A program made the position numbers and the translations under genes. The notes beneath the pieces are model-generated. The model was not told the DNA's origin and did not search any database. It worked only from the letters and a program-made list of their open reading frames with translations. Of a stretch of 64,000 nt of DNA, positions 14,818 to 23,507 are shown in pieces. This stretch comes from an uncultured Eubacteriales bacterium. GTDB lineage: Bacteria; Bacillota; Clostridia; Oscillospirales; Acutalibacteraceae. Each line of letters starts with the position of its first letter. The first letter of the stretch is position 1. The stretch covers positions 62,001 through 126,000 of the forward strand of contig CAKTEE010000006.1 in the NCBI GenBank assembly GCA_934546985.1, given 5' to 3'.

Positions 14818-16611
14818 TTAAAACTTCGTCATACCTAAAGTATCAACTTTTTCGCCAGATACGTTAATCCCCATTTTTTCTGCAAAAGTGGTATAGTAAC
14901 GTGCGCGGCGTCCAACACGGTAATCGGAAGTAGAACAGTTGCCTTCAAGTCCTCCGTTAATAACCATAACTACTGTTCCAAAACAACATTCTGTAATACC
15001 GCCTGCAATCGCAGAAGCATTTGGAGTCCATTGATTGGTTATAACATCATGGCAGGAAGGTTTTGGTGGTTGCGGAGTCATCCAGAACTGAATTGCAGAT
15101 TTAAATCCTAAAACGCCATCACTGCAAAGCCTTTCAGGGTTTTCAAGAAGGACATTGATATCGCCGTAAACAATACCGCTAAGCTGACCGTAATTATAGT
15201 TCCAGCTTGTCTGAATTGGACCGCGGCCATGATAAGAATGCCCTGCAACAGAAGGATAAGTCGCAGATGTATATCCGCTCGAAGTTGCACCAATATGAGT
15301 TACTTCTTCATTAAAATAAAGACCAGTTTGGATTTCAGGATAAATGCCGTCTACATTGCCGCCGCCGGTTTCGTGGGAAATATTTGCAAGGAAAGCGGCA
15401 AGTTCACGTTTGATATCCGTATCGCTACCTTCTGCGAGGAAAGTACCAAAATCAATAATTTTATAAACCGGTGTTTTGGTTTTATTCCAATCCTGTGTCC
15501 AGTCTTCCTGCTGGAATACAAGCATTTGCTCTTTTGTAGTTTTATCCAAACGGGTAATTCGGTAGCAGTATTGAGAATCTTCAAACCATTCCAGTTTGAT
15601 CATCAGGTTGGAAAGTTCTGAAACAGCCTGTTTTAAATTATCATAAGAGTAGTAATCCGGCTGATTCTGACGTTTTTCTCCCTGATAATAGCTGTCGGAA
15701 AGTTTTTTCCATCCTGTACTGCCGAAACGATAAGGGAACAATTCTTCATAATATGCTTTAGGAAGACAGTTTTCTAAACGAGATACGGAAGCTTCAGAAG
15801 TATAGCGAGGATCAATACCACCCCAGATACTTTCTATCTGTTCATCCGTCAGCTTTTCAGCTACACCGATTTCAGGGTTGTCCGCTTCATCGTCCTCATA
15901 ATTTTTCGGATCTTCTGGTACAGTCCATTCTGCATTGCCTATCAGCGTCCAGCTTTGTCCAACTAACTGATCCGGCGGGGTTCCCTGAGCCCACCAATCG
16001 CATTTATAAATTTTACCTTTGTAATAAACCATTTCGCCGCCGGTATAAATAGTGGAAACTTTCCAGAACGGATATGGCGGATCTGTTTTCTCCCCAGACG
16101 GTTGGGTGGTGGTAGTGGTTGGCTTGGTTGTTGTAGTATCCGGAGAAGTCGTGGTAGTGACGCCACTGTTTGGATCTTCTGCAATATTGCGGTAAACAGT
16201 AAAGTTTGCATTTACCCCGCTGGTAGAATATACACGATAATTGCCGGCATAAACTAATTTAGCGTTTTTACCAGTAGATTGCGCTTTTTTTGTAATGGTC
16301 CACACGCGAGTGTCGCCCGAATCAATATAGTCTTTAAAACCGCGGTCGATATCGGCCATGTAATAAGTTTGTCCATTTTCATCAGCAATTCTGATTTTTG
16401 TTGCAGCTAAATCCGTTGTTACAGTAAACTTAACCATTTGATTGATGACAGCGCTCTGAGGTTCTACCGCAACAGATTTTACCACAGGACGTGTAATAAC
16501 GTCGGCTGCAAATACTGCTGCAAAGGTAGATACCAACAGTACTGCTGCAAGAAATATTGCGAGCGCTTTACGGGAAATACCGTCTTGTTTTACTAACAGC
16601 TTCGTACTCAA
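14818..16611 (-). CDS. Secreted GH19 chitinase with carbohydrate-binding module
   Basis: 597-residue exported protein. Signal peptide (ALAIFLAAVLLVSTFAAVFA), an Ig-like or unknown domain to about residue 150, a Thr-rich linker (PDTTTTKPTTTTT), a chitin-binding CBM5/12-like module (about 187-230, with WKVSTIYTGGEMVYYKGKIY and a WW pair), then a glycoside hydrolase family 19 domain. GH19 motifs: NISHETGGG, whose Glu is the probable acid catalyst, and YHGRGPIQTSWNYNYGQLS. GH19 enzymes hydrolyse chitin or, in some phages, peptidoglycan. TTG at 16611 follows GGGAGGAAG. GH19 is commoner in plants, actinobacteria and proteobacteria, so transfer is possible. Monocistronic. Confidence 0.85.
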   Translation of the reverse strand: MSTKLLVKQDGISRKALAIFLAAVLLVSTFAAVFAADVITRPVVKSVAVEPQSAVINQMVKFTVTTDLAATKIRIADENGQTYYMADIDRGFKDYIDSGDTRVWTITKKAQSTGKNAKLVYAGNYRVYSTSGVNANFTVYRNIAEDPNSGVTTTTSPDTTTTKPTTTTTQPSGEKTDPPYPFWKVSTIYTGGEMVYYKGKIYKCDWWAQGTPPDQLVGQSWTLIGNAEWTVPEDPKNYEDDEADNPEIGVAEKLTDEQIESIWGGIDPRYTSEASVSRLENCLPKAYYEELFPYRFGSTGWKKLSDSYYQGEKRQNQPDYYSYDNLKQAVSELSNLMIKLEWFEDSQYCYRITRLDKTTKEQMLVFQQEDWTQDWNKTKTPVYKIIDFGTFLAEGSDTDIKRELAAFLANISHETGGGNVDGIYPEIQTGLYFNEEVTHIGATSSGYTSATYPSVAGHSYHGRGPIQTSWNYNYGQLSGIVYGDINVLLENPERLCSDGVLGFKSAIQFWMTPQPPKPSCHDVITNQWTPNASAIAGGITECCFGTVVMVINGGLEGNCSTSDYRVGRRARYYTTFAEKMGINVSGEKVDTLGMTKF

Positions 16612-16802
16612 TGAACTTCCTCCCAATATAAATTTTACAAATATACTGTTTCATTTTAAAGAATTTTATTGAAAAAATATAGTGCGGTTAGGTGTTGTTT
16701 TTTGGTAGATATTGGTCATTTTTACTGGTTTTCACGGACAGGCTCTGTTTCTGTTTAAAGATTTGACGATATTTGATGAATGCCCTGAATAACAAATACG
16801 GA

Positions 16803-16852
16803 ACCAAAAATAAGCCTTTGCCATAAGATGTAACAGTACATCCTATGGAGGT
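16803..16852 (+). promoter_or_regulatory. dpaA leader: candidate sigma-K promoter and hairpin touching the ribosome binding site
   Basis: AC at 16803, 17 bp, then CATAAGATG resembles the sigma-K pattern (AC, CATANNNTA) with one mismatch. The same -10 lies in a 12-bp inverted repeat, CCATAAGATGTA/TACATCCTATGG (16821-16848, one mismatch, loop ACAG), whose right arm ends inside the GGAGG of dpaA. In B. subtilis the orthologous operon is sigma-K dependent; here it is inference. Confidence 0.35.
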
Positions 16853-16859
16853 CAATTTT

Positions 16860-17741
16860 ATGTTTCATATTGAAAGGGTTCTGGTTTTAGGAGGAGACCT
16901 TCGGTGTGCGTATTTAGCAAAAGAACTGGCTCGTACCGGTTTTCATGTAACAACTTATGGGTTTGATTCCATAGACTTTCTTCCGTCCCATACAGCGGAG
17001 AATTTGGAACAGGCGGTACGGCAGGCAAAAATTATCATCCTGCCTCTGCCCGTAAGCAAAGATCATGAAACAATTAATACGCCGCTGTTTTCCAAAGAAA
17101 TTCCGATTCAGACTGTTCTGGATTTAGTTAATGAAAATCAGATTGTGTTCGGGGGAATGTTTACCCGAGATATTTATAAGGCTGTAAAAGACCGAGGAAT
17201 TAAAATCTTTGACTACTTTGAACGGGAAGAACTTGCTGTTTTGAATGCCGTGCCTACAGTGGAAGGCGCAGTTGAATTAGCAATGCATGAATTGCCGGTT
17301 ACATTATGGGGAGCGGAATGCTTGATTACCGGTTACGGCCGTATTGCAAAAGTTTTACAAAAAACATTGCTGGGAATGGGCGCGCATGTTACTGTGGCGG
17401 CCAGAAAGTATTCTGACAGAGCATGGGTAAATGCATTCGGTTCAGAAAGTATTGCCATTAAAGGAATGGAAGAACAAGCAGAACGTTTTGATGTAATTTT
17501 CAATACCGTTCCTCATACAGTGCTTGATAAAACTGTGTTGCACCGTGTAAAAAAAGATGTTTTAATTATTGATTTAGCCTCCGTACCCGGCGGCGTAGAT
17601 TTTGAGGAAGCAAAAAAAATGCATCTCAATGTAAAATGGGCGCTGTCTATACCGGGTAAAGTGGCGCCTAAAACAGCCGGCCAAATTATTCAGTCTACCA
17701 TATTAAATATTTTGGAGGAGGAAAGCTTATGTTTGATATAG
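16860..17741 (+). CDS. dpaA: Dipicolinate synthase subunit A
   Basis: 293 residues; with subunit B it oxidises dihydroxy-tetrahydrodipicolinate to dipicolinic acid in the mother cell, giving spores heat resistance. N-terminal Rossmann motif VLVLGGDLRCAYLAKEL and a second nucleotide-binding region, LITGYGRIAKVLQKTLLGMG (about 160-179), are typical of SpoVFA. ATG at 16860 has GGAGG 8 bp upstream; the in-frame ATG at 16845 lies inside that site. Subunit B starts before this gene ends (13-bp overlap), so they are coupled. Confidence 0.95.
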   Translation: MFHIERVLVLGGDLRCAYLAKELARTGFHVTTYGFDSIDFLPSHTAENLEQAVRQAKIIILPLPVSKDHETINTPLFSKEIPIQTVLDLVNENQIVFGGMFTRDIYKAVKDRGIKIFDYFEREELAVLNAVPTVEGAVELAMHELPVTLWGAECLITGYGRIAKVLQKTLLGMGAHVTVAARKYSDRAWVNAFGSESIAIKGMEEQAERFDVIFNTVPHTVLDKTVLHRVKKDVLIIDLASVPGGVDFEEAKKMHLNVKWALSIPGKVAPKTAGQIIQSTILNILEEESLCLI

Positions 17742-18328
17742 TACCAGCGGAAACAAAAGTCGGTTTTGCACTGTGCGGTTCTTTTTGCACCTTCTCCAAA
17801 GCGTTGCGGCAAATGGAAAAACTGGTTCAGTCAGGCTATCAGGTAACGCCGATTTTAAGTGAACATGCAGGAAATATTGATACGCGTTTTGGTACAGCGG
17901 AAAGCTTTCGTGAAAGAATGGAAGAAATATGCGGTAATAAAATTATTGATACTTTAGTGGAAGCAGAACCGATTGGTCCTAAAAAGAAATTTGACATATT
18001 AATTATTGCACCATGTTCCGGCAATACCATTGCCAAACTTGCAGCTGGAATTGTGGATGGAGTTGTGACATTAAGCACAAAATCCCATTTGCGCAATGCA
18101 CGACCAGTACTTTTGGGGGTATCTACCAATGATGCTTTAGCAGGGGCAGGAAAAAATATAGGTACGCTCCTAAATTACAAAAATTATTATTTTATTCCAA
18201 TGGGGCAGGATTCCTATACGAAAAAACCCAGGTCTATCGTTGCTGATTTTGATATGTTAATTCCCGCCATGGAAGCAGCGTTGAAAGGAGAACAAATTCA
18301 ACCGATATTAATTGCACCGAAAGAGTAA
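17729..18328 (+). CDS. dpaB: Dipicolinate synthase subunit B
   Basis: 199-residue flavoprotein-like subunit of dipicolinate synthase (SpoVFB). Features: GFALCGSFCTFSKAL at the start, the phosphate-binding PCSGNTIAKLAAGIVDGVVT segment (about 92-111), and NIGTLLNYKNYYFIPMGQD. GGAGGAGG precedes the ATG, inside the end of dpaA. Together they supply dipicolinate, the photosensitiser that makes spore-photoproduct repair (splB, 42 kb) relevant. Confidence 0.95.
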   Translation: MFDIVPAETKVGFALCGSFCTFSKALRQMEKLVQSGYQVTPILSEHAGNIDTRFGTAESFRERMEEICGNKIIDTLVEAEPIGPKKKFDILIIAPCSGNTIAKLAAGIVDGVVTLSTKSHLRNARPVLLGVSTNDALAGAGKNIGTLLNYKNYYFIPMGQDSYTKKPRSIVADFDMLIPAMEAALKGEQIQPILIAPKE

Positions 18329-18382
18329 CCTTATTGTTTTCCTATAAAGTAACAGCATCATTATTTTTTTGTATCTGATTAA

Positions 18383-18426
18383 ACGCGCACGATATTTACT
18401 TACGAAACATCATGCGCGTCTTTTTA
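18383..18426 (+). terminator. Terminator of dpaAB
   Basis: Stem ACGCGCA...TGCGCGT with a longer imperfect continuation (one mismatch), followed by CTTTTTATC. Confidence 0.75.
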
Positions 18427-18543
18427 TCTGCTTTTCATCTAATTATTCAATTCTGATATATATTTAAGATATTCAATGATAAATTAAAAAAGTTGTAAGA
18501 TAAACGCAAAATAATAAATAAGTATTAATCCATTTGGCTTTAA

Positions 18544-18579
18544 ATAGCAGGCAGACACATTAAAGTGCCTGCCTGCTAT
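18544..18579 (-). terminator. Terminal hairpin shared by the LRR-protein family (copy B)
   Basis: 15-bp arms around an ATTAAA loop with one mismatch, downstream of the gene at 18631. Related to the hairpins at 5791 and 20286. The T-run is short, so termination is probable rather than certain. Confidence 0.55.
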
Positions 18580-18630
18580 CATTCCATGTGTTTTTATTTT
18601 TTACTGCAAACGGCTGATAAAAACTTGATT

Positions 18631-20112
18631 TTACAGCCCCAGCTGATAAGCTTCTTCAATTTGCGCAACTACACTCTCACTTGTTTGCGCAGTCTTCGAT
18701 ACGACAACATAAACACCGTGGGAGGTTTCCTGATAGGAAACTGCCAGCCCTAAAGCTTCACAGGTAAAACGCAGCGGCCCCATAGTTACACCGTTTTTAA
18801 TGCTAAACGCAAGCGGGGTATCAGAAGAACCAACTTGAGTTCCGTCCGCTGTATGTTTTGTAACAGTTGTGCTGTTCGGCGTTATCAAGAGATATGTTCC
18901 ATCTTCCTGATTGGTTACTCTGGTTTTTCCTGTACTTTCATCGTAGTTTACAGTAAAACCATTCACCTCCGCGATATAACGCAGAGGCAGCTGCATTGTG
19001 CCGCTGATATTTTCCATTTTCGCATAACCGGATGCATACTGCGTGGTGGGGGCAACTATTCCGTTCACATACGCTTTCTCTGCGCCCTGCTTCATAACAA
19101 CATTCTGCTTTGTCGAAAGAGTTACTGTTACATCCATCGCAGTTTTTAAATTTATACTGTTTCCATTATAATAATATACCAATTCCGACGGTGTTCCTTC
19201 ACCAGTATAAGAGGCAAGCCCTGTTGCTGTGTTATATTGCCAATTCTGTCCCACTTTGAGTTCTACTTTATTCAGGTTTTCTGTCCCAACCAGTTTGGAC
19301 AAATCTGCTGTCCAGCCATTAGATGTTTTTTGAATTTCCAAATTCGATGTTTGAGACTTTGCCTGAGTTATTAAGACTTTAATAACTCCCCCTCCTAAAG
19401 GTAACTGTCTATCCAGTGTAGTTAGATGATTGTTAGCACAACTCAAATTTTGTAATTGGGTACATTTGTTTATATCTAAACTGCTCAACTGATTAATATC
19501 ACAAATCAAATTTGCTAATCTGGTACATTTGCTTACATCCAAACTACTTAACCGATTGTTACTACAATCCAAACCGGTTAATTGGGTACAACTGCTTATA
19601 TCCAAACTACTTAACTGATTACTACCACAATTTAAACTGGTTAATGCAATACAACCGCTCACATTCAAACTGTTCAGCCGATTAAATCTACAAGCCAAAC
19701 TTTTTAATTGGGTGCAACCACTCGCATTTATATTCGTTAATTGATTGTATGCAGATGAAGTAGGCCCCCATCCAATAGTAAGTCCAGCACCTGAAACATT
19801 TATACTTGTTAAATCCGTACATCCGCTAACATTTAAACTAACCAAGGTAGATGAAAAACGTTCAATTCCCGTCAAATCTGCTACTGCAGTTTTAGACAAA
19901 TCTATAGATGTAACTTTTTCTCTTTCATATTCACTAAGCAATAAATCTCCGTTTAAATCCAAATACTTGCTTACATAACTGCGAAATACCGGGTCAGGAA
20001 AAAAATTCTCATCAATGTTTATGCTTACTCCAACATCCGCACTAACAGTCATTGGCAATGCTGATATTATCAGCATAAATGCCAAACAAAAAGATAACAT
20101 TCGTTTTTTCAT
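18631..20112 (-). CDS. Secreted leucine-rich-repeat protein with stalk-like C-terminal domain (short paralog)
   Basis: 493 residues. Signal peptide MKKRMLSFCLAFMLIISALP...SA; then FPDPVFRSYVSKYLDLNGD, a calcium-loop/EF-hand-like cap common before such repeats. About eight 21-residue LRRs follow (pattern LSSLDVSKCTRLANLICDINQ), then a short linker and a ~170-residue copper-amine-oxidase-N/stalk-like domain (PLRYIAEVNGF, GPLRFTCEALG). No LPxTG, transmembrane or S-layer motif is visible, so anchoring is unknown. It is a tandem paralog of the 905-residue protein upstream; tails are nearly identical, repeat number differs. Start ATG has AAGGAAG upstream. Probable role: surface binding or adhesion; ligand unknown. 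Confidence 0.85.
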   Translation of the reverse strand: MKKRMLSFCLAFMLIISALPMTVSADVGVSINIDENFFPDPVFRSYVSKYLDLNGDLLLSEYEREKVTSIDLSKTAVADLTGIERFSSTLVSLNVSGCTDLTSINVSGAGLTIGWGPTSSAYNQLTNINASGCTQLKSLACRFNRLNSLNVSGCIALTSLNCGSNQLSSLDISSCTQLTGLDCSNNRLSSLDVSKCTRLANLICDINQLSSLDINKCTQLQNLSCANNHLTTLDRQLPLGGGVIKVLITQAKSQTSNLEIQKTSNGWTADLSKLVGTENLNKVELKVGQNWQYNTATGLASYTGEGTPSELVYYYNGNSINLKTAMDVTVTLSTKQNVVMKQGAEKAYVNGIVAPTTQYASGYAKMENISGTMQLPLRYIAEVNGFTVNYDESTGKTRVTNQEDGTYLLITPNSTTVTKHTADGTQVGSSDTPLAFSIKNGVTMGPLRFTCEALGLAVSYQETSHGVYVVVSKTAQTSESVVAQIEEAYQLGL

Positions 20113-20285
20113 TTTTACTTCCTTTCTTTTTTACCGTAAATTACAATATTATATCCATAGGCTCATTTACCTATTGATAAAACGATACATAATATTTTAA
20201 CATATATATAGATAAATTCAACTATTTATTTCCTGTTTATGTAAAATAAAAAATAATTTTGCCGAAAACAGTCTTTCATTACAAA

Positions 20286-20321
20286 ATAACAGGCAGACAC
20301 ATCAAAGCGCCTGCCCGTTAT
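20286..20321 (-). terminator. Terminal hairpin shared by the LRR-protein family (copy C)
   Basis: Arms ATAACAGGCAGACAC and GCGCCTGCCCGTTAT, three mismatches, downstream of the long LRR gene. More decayed than copies A and B. The rest of the 20113-20376 gap is AT-rich leader of the short paralog, with no gene. Confidence 0.5.
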
Positions 20322-20376
20322 ATCATTACATCCGTTTTTTATTTTTTATCGCAAACGGCCGATAAAAAATTTAATT

Positions 20377-23094
20377 TTACAGCCCAAGCTGATAAGCTTT
20401 TTCAATTTTTGCAAGTGCATCTGCATCTGTCAGCACACGCTGAGAGATAACAATATAAATACCGTGGGAGGTTTCCTGATAGGAAACTGCCAGCCCTAAA
20501 GCTTCGCAGGTAAAACGCAGCGGCCCCATAGTTATGCCGTTTTCAATATTGAACGCAAGCGGAGCATCAGAGGAACCAATCTGAGTTCCGTCCGCTGTAT
20601 GTTTTGTGACAGTTGTGCTGTTCGGCGTTATCAAAAGATACGTTTCGTCCTCTGGATTGGTTACTTTAGTTTTTCCTGTGTTTTCATCGTAATTCACAGC
20701 AAAGCCATTCACCTCTGCGATATAGCGCAGAGGCAACTGCATTGTGCCGTTGATATTTTTCGGTTTTGCATAACCGGACGCATACTGCGTGGTAGGAGCA
20801 ATTATTCCGTTTACATATGCTTTCTCTGCGTCCTGCTTCATCACAACGCATGACTGTGCTTCTTTTTCAAAAAGTTCTACTGTTACATCCATTTTTTGTG
20901 CCGGAAGATTATTTCCGTTATAATAATACACTAACTGATCAGGTACGCCTTCACCGGTATAAAAAGCAAGGCCTGTTGCCGCATCACACTGCCATGCCTG
21001 CCCTTCTTTGAGTTCCACTTTATTCAAATTTTCCATACCAACCAATTCTGTCAAATTTACCGTCCATTCATCGGATATTTTTTTGACTTCCAAACTCGAC
21101 GTTTGACTATCCACTATCAAAGTTCCGCATTCTTTAATTAAATCTAATTTCGTTAACTGCGAGTAATGGCACTTCAAAACTTGCAATGCAGTGCATCCGC
21201 TTACATCAAGGCCAGTCAGCCGGGTATCAAAACAGTCCAAAACTTGCAATGCGGTACATCCGCTTACATTGAGATCGGTTAATTGGGTATTATGACAATA
21301 TAAAGAAATCAATTTCACGCATCTGCTTACATCAAGGTTAGTTAATCGGGTATTATCACAATACAAAGTTTGCAGCACGGTACATTTGCTTACATCAAGA
21401 TTGGTTAATTGAGTATTATCACAATACAAAGTTTGCAGAGCGATACATTTGCTTACATCAAAGTTGGTTAATTGGGTATTAGAACAATTCAAAGTTTGCA
21501 ATGCGGTGCATCCGCTTACATCAAGGTTAGTTAATTTGGGGGTATTATAACAACTCAAAATTTGCAATGCAGTGCAGTTGCTTACATCGAGATCAGTTAA
21601 TTGGGTACGATAACAATCCAAAGTTTTCAGCACGGTGCATCCGCTTACATCAAGATTGGTTAATTGGGTATTAGAACAATCCAAAGTTTTCAGCACGGTG
21701 CATCCGCTTACATCAAGATTGGTTAATTGGGTATTAGAACAATCCAAAGTTTTCAGCGCGGTGCATTCGCTTACATCAAGGTTGGTTAATTGGGTATTAT
21801 AACAATTCAAAGTTTGCAACGCGGTGCATTTGCTTACATCGAGATCGGTTAATTGGGTATTATGACAATATAAAGAAGACAATTTTATGCATCTGCTTAC
21901 ATCAAGATTGGTTAATTGAGTATTAGAACAACCCAAATCTTGCAGCGCAGTGCATTCGCTTACATCAAGGCTGGTTAATTGGGTATTAGAACAATCTAAA
22001 TTAGTTAATTTCACGCATCCGCTTACATCAAGGTTAGTTAATTGGGTATAACAACAATATAAATTTTGCAGCGCAGTGCATCCGCTTACATCAAGGTTGA
22101 TTAATTGGGTTTTATTACACTTTAAATTTTGCAGCGCGGTGCATCCGCTTACATCAAGTGCGGTTAATTGGGTATTATTATCGCAATACAAAATTTGCAG
22201 TGCGGTGCATCCGCTTACATTAAGGTTGGTCAATTGGGTATTATTACAATACAAAATTTGCAACGCGGTACATCCGCTTACATCAAGGTTGGTTAATTGA
22301 GTATCATAACAATATAAATAAGCTAATTTCACACATCCGCTCACATTAAGACTAACCAACTTGGTGTTATTGCAATTCAGCGTTCGCAATACGGTGCATC
22401 CATTCACATTGAGAGCAGTTAATCGGGTGTTTTTGTCGCAATTCAAAATTTGCAGTGCGGTGCATCCACTGACATCGAGATCGGTTAATTGAGTATTCCA
22501 ACAATTCAAAGTTTGCAGTGTGGTACATCTGCTTACATTGAGATCGGTTAATTGGGTATTATAACAATTCAAAGTTTGCAGCGCGGTGCAACCGCTTACA
22601 TTGAGATCGGTTAATGCAACGCATCCACTCACATTAAGATTAACCAATTTGGTGTTATTGCAATTCAAAATTTGCAATACGGTGCATTTATTCACATCGA
22701 GATTAGTTAATTGAGTATTAGAACAATTCAAAATTTGCAGCGCAGTGCATCCGCTTACATCAAGACTAATCAGCGATGAAATGTACGAACAATCTAAAAT
22801 ATGTAAATCGGTGCATCCATTCGCATCAAGGGAAGTTAACGGAAAAAATTTGATTCCCTGCAAATCCGCTATTTGTGTATTGGAAAGATCCAGTGATGTA
22901 ACCGCCGCTATTTCGTCTGAATTAAGAAGCAAATCTCCGTTTAAATCAAAATTTTCACTTACATAATTACGGAAAATCGGGTCAGGAAAATTGGTTTCAT
23001 TAATCTCCACCTCATCTGCCGCACTTGCTGTCAGCGGCAATGCTGCAATGATTAATAGCAACACCATGCACAAAGATAACATTCGTTTTTTCAT
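20377..23094 (-). CDS. Secreted leucine-rich-repeat protein with about 27 repeats and stalk-like C-terminal domain (long paralog)
   Basis: 905 residues from the ATG at 23094 (AAAGGAG 8 bp upstream; an earlier in-frame start lacks a ribosome binding site). Signal peptide MKKRMLSLCMVLLLIIAALP, calcium-loop-like cap (FPDPIFRNYVSENFDLNGD), then about 27 LRRs of 21 residues (some 22) with consensus LTNLDVSGCTALQTLNCSNTQ minus one variable position. The regular Cys pair per repeat (SGC, LNC) gives stacked internal cysteine ladders. The C-terminal ~170 residues are the stalk-like domain shared with the short paralog and the relic at 5174. Two 63-bp units are identical at DNA level, showing recent repeat growth. 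Surface adhesion is the likely role, by analogy with other secreted LRR proteins. Confidence 0.87.
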   Translation of the reverse strand: MKKRMLSLCMVLLLIIAALPLTASAADEVEINETNFPDPIFRNYVSENFDLNGDLLLNSDEIAAVTSLDLSNTQIADLQGIKFFPLTSLDANGCTDLHILDCSYISSLISLDVSGCTALQILNCSNTQLTNLDVNKCTVLQILNCNNTKLVNLNVSGCVALTDLNVSGCTALQTLNCYNTQLTDLNVSRCTTLQTLNCWNTQLTDLDVSGCTALQILNCDKNTRLTALNVNGCTVLRTLNCNNTKLVSLNVSGCVKLAYLYCYDTQLTNLDVSGCTALQILYCNNTQLTNLNVSGCTALQILYCDNNTQLTALDVSGCTALQNLKCNKTQLINLDVSGCTALQNLYCCYTQLTNLDVSGCVKLTNLDCSNTQLTSLDVSECTALQDLGCSNTQLTNLDVSRCIKLSSLYCHNTQLTDLDVSKCTALQTLNCYNTQLTNLDVSECTALKTLDCSNTQLTNLDVSGCTVLKTLDCSNTQLTNLDVSGCTVLKTLDCYRTQLTDLDVSNCTALQILSCYNTPKLTNLDVSGCTALQTLNCSNTQLTNFDVSKCIALQTLYCDNTQLTNLDVSKCTVLQTLYCDNTRLTNLDVSRCVKLISLYCHNTQLTDLNVSGCTALQVLDCFDTRLTGLDVSGCTALQVLKCHYSQLTKLDLIKECGTLIVDSQTSSLEVKKISDEWTVNLTELVGMENLNKVELKEGQAWQCDAATGLAFYTGEGVPDQLVYYYNGNNLPAQKMDVTVELFEKEAQSCVVMKQDAEKAYVNGIIAPTTQYASGYAKPKNINGTMQLPLRYIAEVNGFAVNYDENTGKTKVTNPEDETYLLITPNSTTVTKHTADGTQIGSSDAPLAFNIENGITMGPLRFTCEALGLAVSYQETSHGIYIVISQRVLTDADALAKIEKAYQLGL
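21619..21744 (-). repeat. Two perfect tandem 63-bp repeats inside the LRR gene
   Basis: 21619-21681 and 21682-21744 are identical at every base and each encodes one 21-residue LRR (including CTVLKTLDCSNTQ). Neighbouring units show several differences, so this pair is the newest duplication. Confidence 0.9.
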
Positions 23095-23130
23095 TTTTAT
23101 ACTCCTTTTCTTTTTTAACAGAAACCGCAA

Positions 23131-23507
23131 TAATATAGCGGTAAAGTACAGTTTGCAAGAAACTACAAGGTGGCACTATGGCTCCGGCGAAGGGTCATCA
23201 TGCCGCTTTGCGTTTTTTTGTTAGTCCAAATGGCATTGCCACCGGAGAGGTCAATGGCATTTGAAACGGCATGAAAACAGAACTGGGAGTGCAGGGCAAA
23301 AAAACGCAAGCGCAGGACTATTTTCATCAACAGACAGGACATATAAGAAATCTCATTCCCTAAACTTTGGAACACAGTGTCCAGAAGTTCGGTCACACTC
23401 TGGGAAAGTGGCAGGACAGCAGACAACCGTCAAGGTTTAAATGAACGGAATAATCCCCCTTGACCTCGCCTAACTTTGCTATCTCCCCAGCAAACCGAAG
23501 ATTATCT
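23131..23507. other. Unassigned stretch, possible gene remnant
   Basis: About 375 bp whose base composition is more GC-balanced than the LRR genes and the next gap. An 87-codon minus-strand frame (23163-23426) reads like protein in places (SVTELLDTVFQSLGNEISY) but lacks a clear ribosome binding site and matches no family I know. I list it as a possible remnant of a mobile or lost gene; no function assigned. Confidence 0.3.

Noticed and set aside
20977..22860. Regular ~63-bp repeats resembling a CRISPR array
   Set aside because: The period is 63 bp without unique spacers, and each unit is one in-frame 21-residue LRR of a secreted protein.
23163..23426. 87-codon minus-strand frame as a gene
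   Set aside because: No ribosome binding site, no recognised family and no operon context; kept only as part of an unassigned stretch.
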